DNA of 64,000 bases. Source: Himantopus leucocephalus. Lineage: Eukaryota; Chordata; Aves; Charadriiformes; Recurvirostridae. Below are positions 37,490-46,400 of this stretch, piece by piece. The translations under genes were made by a program, and so were the position numbers. Below the pieces are notes generated by a model, which saw nothing but the letters and a program-made list of their open reading frames with translations, did not search any database and was not told the DNA's origin. Positions within the stretch are counted from its first letter, which is position 1. Each line of letters begins with the position of its first letter. The DNA is taken from assembly GCA_003993805.1 (NCBI GenBank), contig RSEF01000001.1, positions 211,868,653 to 211,932,652 of the forward strand. Direction: 5' to 3'.

Positions 37490-40400
37490 AGGTGAGACAC
37501 ATCCGCACAAATGAAGAAATGACAGAGGCACAAAAGCCTGACTGGATGAATAGGACTGAGTTTTTCGAAGACTCAGAAAAGTACCAGCAAGAGAATTGTG
37601 GCAGGAGTAAATTTCACAGAAGTAAAATGATTTCACAGTGCATTGGTCCAGCTGAGCAAACTGGTAAGGCTGCATAGTATTTTTTCATTATAATTTTTCT
37701 CGTTTTGCAGCTGAGATGGAGTTCTCTTCCATCTCCCCAAGTTAATTTGATGTATATGTATATTATTGCAACATGCTAGGGGAGTTTAAACTGCAAAACT
37801 TTATTTTACAGAACAGTCTGAGAAAGTTCTATGTAGAGAACAGAAATGGAGATCTTCCAAACCACCTGTGGCAAAAGTCAAGTTAGGGCTTGATTTGGAA
37901 CAGCATGAACTTAGTGTTATACCAGAGGCAGACACACCGAAGAGCTGCAACATTTCTTTTGCAGGTAAAATATACGTATATATGGATATAAAATATATAA
38001 TAAATGCTGCTGTTCCTGAGAAATACAGATTGGAGGAAATTAATCTTTTCTGAAGAGTCTTTGAGGTCATTGATAGTGAAATAATAGCTGATACTGTTGC
38101 CTTATTTTAAAGTATAATTTATATACTAGCGGAGTGAGTTACAGTTGAGAAAAGCTTATCCTGTCAGTCTCTGTCTAGAAAAACATAATCAAAACAAAAA
38201 TTCACCAAGAAAAGAAAATTCATTGTAGTTCCATTGCTTACGTTCCCCGTTGATTTTTCTGTTGGGCTTGGTCTATGTTAATAGACAATTGCACAATAAT
38301 TGTAAAGAGGATCATCAGAGGTGATGGAAGGTATTTATAAAGATTTAGCTTTTGAGCCTACCAAGAAAGTGAGTATGAAATCTTTTAAATAAGGAGTTAG
38401 TATCAAGTTTCTACAGAATTTTTTAGACCATCTTTTTTTTTTTTTCCTATTACAAAACACTCTTTGTACAAATCTTGGAGAGCAACTACACAAAGCAAGT
38501 ATTTTCTAAGTCTGTTTGTTACAGTCTGCATGCAATGCTTTGTAGTTCTCTGTAAGAAACATTAACAGGTACAACAAACTGATGTTTTCTAAATGTAAGC
38601 ATTTAAATTTTTTTAAGTCTCTTCATAGCTAAAATTTAATGCGTATTTTACAAAAATTTTAATATAGTGGAAGTGATTTTAAGAGGGCTAAGCAGAACAA
38701 TCTGAGGAGGCCTGTCAGGCTGGCATTTGTCTTGAGCAAAATAATGAAATGGCTGATATGGGATATTTTTCAATTAAAGGAAAGTAATTAATGCTAGTCA
38801 GCATCAGTTTATGCAGAATAATTCTTGTTGGACCGATTTGGTATCTTGATTAGACAACAAGTTTTGGTGGTGAAAGCTTTTATTGAAGAATGTATTTATA
38901 TTCTCAAAAGCACTTGACTTGGTGTTACACATCTTAATTTAAAAAAGATTAAGAATCAAAATACATAGCAAAAAAGGTTTTCTGAAATATCCAGTGGAAT
39001 TCTAGAGTAGGGAATACTCATTTGCTGTGTAATCCTATTATGATCCACAGGTGACTTATTCCTATATTATCTAACCGTTTGTCACGGTAGGTAGTAAAAA
39101 GTTGAGCTTGAGTTTTTATTGGATTGGGTGGCCAAAAAGGGCCGTTGTGTGGGGCAGGTTGGGGAGAAAAGAAATCTTTAAGCCGGAGAAGAGAAGTTCT
39201 GTTGCCTCTGGATTTGGAAAAATTGCTGAAAGTTTTCTTTCCACATGGCAAATCCACGAATTCCTTTTCATTTTTGGAAGAAATATTTCAGTTGAGTTAG
39301 GAATTATTTTTTGAGAAGTCAGTGACCTGTATAATCTTTTAACCTGTATAATCCATAAACTGTGTAATGCAAAGTTTTTTACTGACCTGATATGGCTAAC
39401 TTCATTAGAATGGAGCACTGTACGAATTCAGGTTATTTCTGTAGAGCAGAACGTGCATCTTAATGCATGAAGTGCAAAACACTTCATTTCTATACCTAAA
39501 CTGACCACAAGTGTGTTAAATTCAGATAAAACAGGTTCTGTTGGTGGAGAACCTTCTCCCGTTTCGACCACTGGGGAGTCTGCATATGTGAAACGCTACA
39601 GCCACGCTTTTCATGACGAAAGCGGTTTGCCTTCGAGCATAATAAACTGTGAGGAACAAATCTCTAATGGAAGTCCAAGGCAAAATAAACACTCAAGTAG
39701 ATTATTACAAGAGGTGATGATGATGACTGCTGAAAATTCATGTGATTCAGGTGAGGAAATCGTTTTCTTTCTAGGAATTATGTGAATACCATTGAGCGCT
39801 GCTAATTTTACTGCTACTTATTTGTAGCATATGACCTGACTTGTAAAAGGACATGCAGTGCTATTTAAATACTGTTTAATTTTAAGTGTAAAAAAAAAAA
39901 AAAAAAAAGGGTGTTTCAATAAGCATGTGTCTTAGAATGACTGAATTTTTATGGTTTTTTTGTGATCTATTACCGTTCTGGTAACAGAAGTCCACACTGC
40001 TGTAAACATTGTTGCTAGTCAACAGTTTCTCCTCCAAGGCATGTGCTTTGTATCTGTGCCTTGTAGAATTGTCTGTAAAGAAACTTCTTTTTGTATTACC
40101 TGATTGCCCAGCCCTTACCAGCAGAATCCCATGCATGCATAGGAAATAAACTGCTGTAGAGAGCCACGTGGTGTGTCTTCCTCCTGAGGGAGGTATCTTC
40201 TGCCCAGGCTGTGGAGTGTTCAGGTTTGCAGCTTCACCAGGTAGGAACCTGTTTTGAGCAGACCAGTGGTGTGCCTGATTCAGTACCCAGTGATTCCTTG
40301 TATTGACACAAGGGAAATTAATGCTAAAGAACAACTCTGGAGTGCGAACATGCTAATGTAGATGTCCACTGAAAGATGAGTGTGTATAAGAAATTGCTGA

Positions 40401-43400
40401 AAAATACAGTTGAGACAAAAAATAGAAGGATGAGTGTTAGCCTTAGCTAAAAGAAACTGCTTTGAAAGAATCAGCTGTTAGTTGTAACAGAAATAAAAAT
40501 AGTGCAGTAATGTAAGGATTACTTTAATTCTGATCTTTTCTGTTCATTTGTGAAGAGCTTTTATTAGAGATTACGCTTTTGAGGCTAGACTGTCCGTATG
40601 TGACAAAGTTAGTGTGACAAAGTTAGTCTGATGCCATAAATTAAACCAAGTTGGTTTGGTTATTAAAAAAAAAAAAGGTGTTTTTGGTATAAAGTGGTTT
40701 GCGAATGTTCAAAATAATTCTGTTTCAGGGTGGTTGAAACCTACTAGGCATGTTATGGGTAGCTTGACTGGCTTTATAAAAGGACAAAGGTGACTAGTCT
40801 TAGGTAAACAAAGTGGGTTACTAAGAAATTTTTCAAGAGATTAGACTAACAAGTGAATGTCAACGTTTTCAATTCCTGTTGTTTTTTCCCTGCCTATACA
40901 AATTTAGTTTGTCTCTCCAGTCTTGGAATAATTTTAATTCAAATTCTCCAATACTTCTGGTTGCATTGCACTTTCTTCTCTCAAATTTCCTGCAATTTGA
41001 AGGGCAGTTTATTGTTGCTGTAATTGAGAAATGCTGTTCTGGACTTGCTGGGAACTGTTACACAAAGTTTGCAGAATTTGAAGCTTATTACAAGATGAAA
41101 GCATCTTGTGGTCCAGTACAGTTTTCAGTATCCATCTAAAATAAATATATTACTAGATCTGCAAAGCAGATTCAGCAGCTTTGCTACCTTGTATGTACAT
41201 CTTCTACAAGCAGTACAGCTATGTAGTATGCACCTCCTGGTTTTGCTAGAAATTTCACTGCTGCCCCAGATCTTAAGATAACTTTTCATTTAGTTTGTGT
41301 TGAGACAACCTATTCGATTCAATCAGGATTTACTAGGGATTGAAGTTGTTTGCAGTAAGTACATATAAGCTCATTTTCTTTCAACTGCTTCCTTTAATTC
41401 TCAGAATACTCTTTTTGAAATATACCTATATTCAAACTTAAATTATCACTACAGAATTTTGTCCTTTTTAACAATATTGGAAGAGAAGGCTTGTATTGTT
41501 CTAAGTTGTAGAAGCATTGCTAGATCAGCTGTTAACAAATTAATATGAAATATCTTTGTGTAGTGTCTTTTTACATTAGTGGGTATATAAATAGTGCAAT
41601 GGTTTATGCAAGAAGATTAGGAAACTTCATGTGAACATCTATATTTATTAAAAAAAAAAACCCAAAAAAGCAAAAAGCAAAGCTTTCTGCGATTATGTAT
41701 TTAAGAGGATTGTCCTCTTGAGCGGTTCAACTATCAAAACTGTCAACAGTATCTTTGTAATTTGAAGGCTGTGAAGCGCTCTGTGGTACTTTCAATAACT
41801 AGTGCGGTATCTTCAGCAAGAAAATCTACAGTCTGTGTTTAACAGAAAGTTTCTGAAGGGGAAATTTAAGGTGGATTTTAAGTTGTTACTTATGAGAGTA
41901 GCTTTGGTTATTTTCTGTTTGTTTTTTTTTTTTTTTTTAAAAGGACTAGTGTCAAAGGCTTTACTGAGGTCCAGGTAAACAGTATCCACAGCCTTTCCCT
42001 CATCCACTAAGCGGGTCACCTTGTTGTAGAAGGAGATCAGGTTTGTCAGGCAGGACCTGCCTTTCATGAACCTATGCTGACTGGGCCTGATCACCTGGTT
42101 GTCCTGCATGTGCCGTGTGATGGCCCTCAGGATGATCTGCTCCATAACCTTCCCCAGCATCATGGTCAGACCGACAGGCCTGGATCCTCCTTCTGGCCCT
42201 TCTTGTGGGTGGACGTCACATTTACTGACCTCCCTGGTTAGCAAGGCTTGCTGATAAGTGATGGAAAGATGATTGTAGTTCAGTCTTTTATCTTTCAAAT
42301 TGCACCCTAAAGTAATTGCTGCTATTTTACTGCAATTTCTGTTGAGGGGAAAAAAAAAAAAGGCATTCTGGATATTACAGACTCAATTTTTAAATACAAA
42401 TTCTTTGTCAGTGTGGTGGCCAGAAGGTTAAAACATGAAAGTCCCATGTTGATGTCAGGAAGCTGTGAGGAGTTGCACTACTAGTTTGGAGGGTGGAGAG
42501 AAGAATAAAACCCCTTCCTGTATGACTCACCAAATACAGTTTTTAAAGGATATTAATGTAATAAAGTCATGAGATGTGAGCATGTTGTATTTTTAATTAA
42601 GTAATTTGGTTTATAGCATGAAATTGCTACTGTTCATCCCTTGTATTAATATTACAAGAACAGTGCAGGTTATTACCGTATAGTAATGAAACATTTGTAG
42701 CATAGCTCTCCATAGAATTTATATACAAGGGAGTATTAAATGCTTGAATCTCATATCATATGTATTCTAAATTACTACCTGTCACTCTGATACCCTTTAG
42801 AAAATACAATCTTTTCTTTCAGAAAAATATCTAATCTTGATGTAAAAGTATTGGGAAATGGAGAATTCTTTAGTAGCTTGTTCCAGCATTTAATTTTTAT
42901 CGAATAATAACGTAAATGATCTATTTCCAGTTTCTGAATGTCTGGCAGCCACTTGTAGCCACTGCGGCTTGTTACTACTTTCTTTGAGTTTAGAAATTAT
43001 TTGTGCTGTGTGTTTTTCCTCCTATGGAGATATTTAAATACCAAGAGATGATTGCAGTTTTCATGCTGATTCCAGGAACTTTCTTCAAGGCCTCGCTTGT
43101 TTTCGGGATCCTCTGTCTCCTTTATTCTGCTCCAGAGAAGAGCAGCGGACTTCAGCAGTGTATCTAGACTCAGCCACACTACTGCCATGTCCAACCAAGG
43201 AGCTTGTTGCCACCTTGTTCTTAAACCTTAAAAGTTATCTCTACTGTGAACCTGAAGACCCTTGTTACGTACTTGTAGAAAAGGAATCAGAAACCAGTGT
43301 TCTGTGCTCTTAGATTTAGAATTTTATCTATATTGGCACAGTGTTGTTCAACAGACCCAGCTTTGCAGGAGGCTGAGGTAATTCTTACTGTTGCAGTGCT

Positions 43401-46400
43401 ACTGTGTTAGTTTTTTTACCATTCTTGATGTTGTTTGCAAATTCTATTGCCAATGGCTGTGTTTGCGTACCAGTCAAAATGTCACAAATGATCCGGATCA
43501 AGCCTGCTAGAAGTTTCTGGAGAATTTGTGAGTGTGTGGGGGGGAAAAGCCATTTGAGAATTTCCTTTTCTTTATTTTGAGATCAGTCAGTTAACATTTT
43601 ATGTAATAAAATGTTCTTAATTCATTTACTATGTTAACTTCTCTTTTAATCCAAATAAATACATCTTAGATATATTTCCTTTCATGGCTTGTACTTTCTC
43701 CTAGAAGAGTACTAGATGATAGTGACTATAGGAAACCTTAGATTTTTTTTTTCTCTCCCTGAAATAAGTTTTAAAATGTTTCATATTGATTGAGATAGAT
43801 AAGTATCACATCATATCGATTCTTCACTGGTATTGTCTCACAGAGGAAACCTCTCCCCCTTTTTTTTGCATAGTTAGAAAAATGGAACAGCTGGACTCCA
43901 CCTTCCACTAAGAAAGTGAATTTCAGTTTATACAATGTATAAACTAGTGTTAGGATTCACAAAATGTTGGGACATCTGCTTAAGTACAGAATTTTGCAAA
44001 TGCTGGGGGGTTGAAACGTCTCTGTCACTTGCAGCCCTTACNTGTATAAACTAGTGTTAGGATTCACAAAATGTTGGGACATCTGCCTAAGTACAGAACT
44101 TTGCAACTGCTGGGGGGTTGAAATGTCTCTGTCACTTGCAGCCCTTATNAAGTACAGAATTTTGCAAATGCTGGGGGGTTGAAACGTCTCTGTCACTTGC
44201 AGCCCTTATAGAATTGGGGGAAAACATACCTACTTCATTTCTACTGCTTAATTTCAGTTAGATAATCAGCAGTTCTTTCTTGAAAATTATTACTGGAAAT
44301 AAGAACACTTATTTTAGAGTTGTTTGTTGGCAATTAATTTACAGTCTTAGAAGAATTGCCAAACTTTCAAGGTGCTTGTGAGCACTGAATCCAGAAATTG
44401 CATTTTTCTGGTGCTGCTATGGTACTTCTTTTGCACAGCTACTGATCTTACTTATTTTTATGTGTAAGAGCATTATGGCAAAGGTGATTCTGTTCCATGG
44501 TAGTAGCCATGCTATAGCTAAGTAATTCCATATTTCTGATTTCTCTGATCTACTTAGAATATTTGCTTTTTTTTGGTAATCATTGTAATGGTAGAGGGCA
44601 AAAGACTCCCCCCACCCCAATTAAATGATTGTAGCCATGTTTCATTCTGCAGAACCAAACTATGAATTTCTAGCTCTTCCTGCACGCTCTGCAGAGAGCA
44701 GTCATGCTAGTTAGAAATTTTAGGAAGGCTGGTCAAGGAGAACCACTGGTTGCCAATTAAATTGGTGGTACAGTGAAGCAGAAAGTATGTTGTAGGTAAG
44801 AAGAAAGTGGTAAGGATGGGTAAAATCAGCGCCCTAACAGTGAGGACAGCAGCAGCAGAATATTACTGCCATCTGGTGTTCAAAAAAAAATTTGCTAACT
44901 ATGAACTCAAAAGTTGCTTTCTGTTCCTTATTGTTTCTATTACATTTGTGTTCAGCCCAGTCCCAGGATTCTCAAGTGGCTCAAGATTCACTGATTCCTG
45001 CTGCTGATGTTGGAGAGGGAGTTGCAACACATTCTGGACCATCATTCAGACTTGATAGTACGGTTAGTCATATCACAATCACCATATAACATAACTTACT
45101 CTTTATTTTGTGATGAAATTTTTCTGTCTCATATTATGGGGCTAAGACTGGGTGCACTATTCTAGATGCAGCAGTACAACAAGCACCAAGTAAAGAGAGG
45201 TAATCACTGCGATGGATCTGCTGGCTATATTCCTGTTCATACAGCTCAGGATTCTGTTGCTCCTCTTTGCTGCCAGGGCACACCGTGCGCTTACGCACTG
45301 CGCGCTGTCTGCTGAGACTCCTGGGTCCTTTTTCACAGGGCTGCTCCCAGGCAGCCCGCAGCCTGGAGTGATGCATGGGGTTCTTCCTTCTCAGGTGCTG
45401 GACTTTGCATTTGTTCTGGCTGAGTTTCATAACATTCCTGTAGGGCTTTCAAGAGGTCCTTCTAGATGTCAGCTGTGCCATTTAGTGTACCGGATGGTCC
45501 TCTCAACTTAGTGTTATTTGCAAACTTGAATAGAGTATGGTTTTGCCTGCCCTGGGTCATTGCCAAAGGTGTTAAAGAGGACAGGTCCTAGGAAGGAGCT
45601 CCATCACACTCCACTTGTTCCCACCTCCGGGTAGAGTGTAACTCTTTAATCGCTGTCCTCTGAGCCTGATTATGCGGGCAGTTTTTTACCCATCTTGTCG
45701 TCCACCCATCCAGGTTGTGACATCCAGTCTGGGATACAAGAATGCTGTAAGACACAGTGTCAAAAAGCCTTGCCAAAATCAACATCAATGATATCCCCTG
45801 CTTTTCCCTCACCCAAAGATCCCATTGTTTTGTCAGGAGATAAAAACAGTATTTAAAGAATGCGATGTGTATATATATATACATATAAATGTATATATAA
45901 CATTACTTTTAAATGTACATGGTTTTTTATGTATATGTTAAATATATTTATATAAAGTAGTATGTAATGAAAAATGTAGGGGAAGGGTTTCTCAGATTTT
46001 TGTCTTTTATTTTCTTAGTGCACATCTTAATTCAGAGTTTGGGAAGAAATGTTCACATCTAATTCTTCAAAATTTGGAAGTACAAGATCCCTCATTCTTT
46101 GTTATGTGACTTTGTAAAGCTTACAAATTAAGCTTTTAAAACAGTATTTTAGGATATTTTGTATATTCTTAGTTTAATTTCATAGAATTATATTTTTTTA
46201 GTCAGTCTCCTGTCTGCTAAAGGCTCAATATTGCAAGTACTTGTAAAAATCCTGAGGTTTTTAATATACTGCATATATGTTCCTCTGAGATCTGCAATTC
46301 TACTGAAGTGGGTCTGTGATGAGAAATAGCCAAATCTGACCACCAGAAGATAAAATTATCTTCCAGGTGTCATGATTTATATGCAGTTCTGAGAGGCTTT

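Larger units (their letters stand above)
39751..44955 (+). other. CEP295: CEP295 intron 16, 5.2 kb
   Basis: It contains an antisense CR1 coding fragment (41,945-42,272) and a near-duplicate 106-bp block with single Ns (43,936-44,210), listed separately. A slightly GC-richer part near 40,000-40,340 has no assignment. Additional small in-phase exons cannot be excluded. Confidence 0.7.

Noticed and set aside
45212..45511. 99-codon plus-strand frame downstream of exon 17
   Set aside because: It lies entirely inside an antisense CR1 ORF2 fragment.
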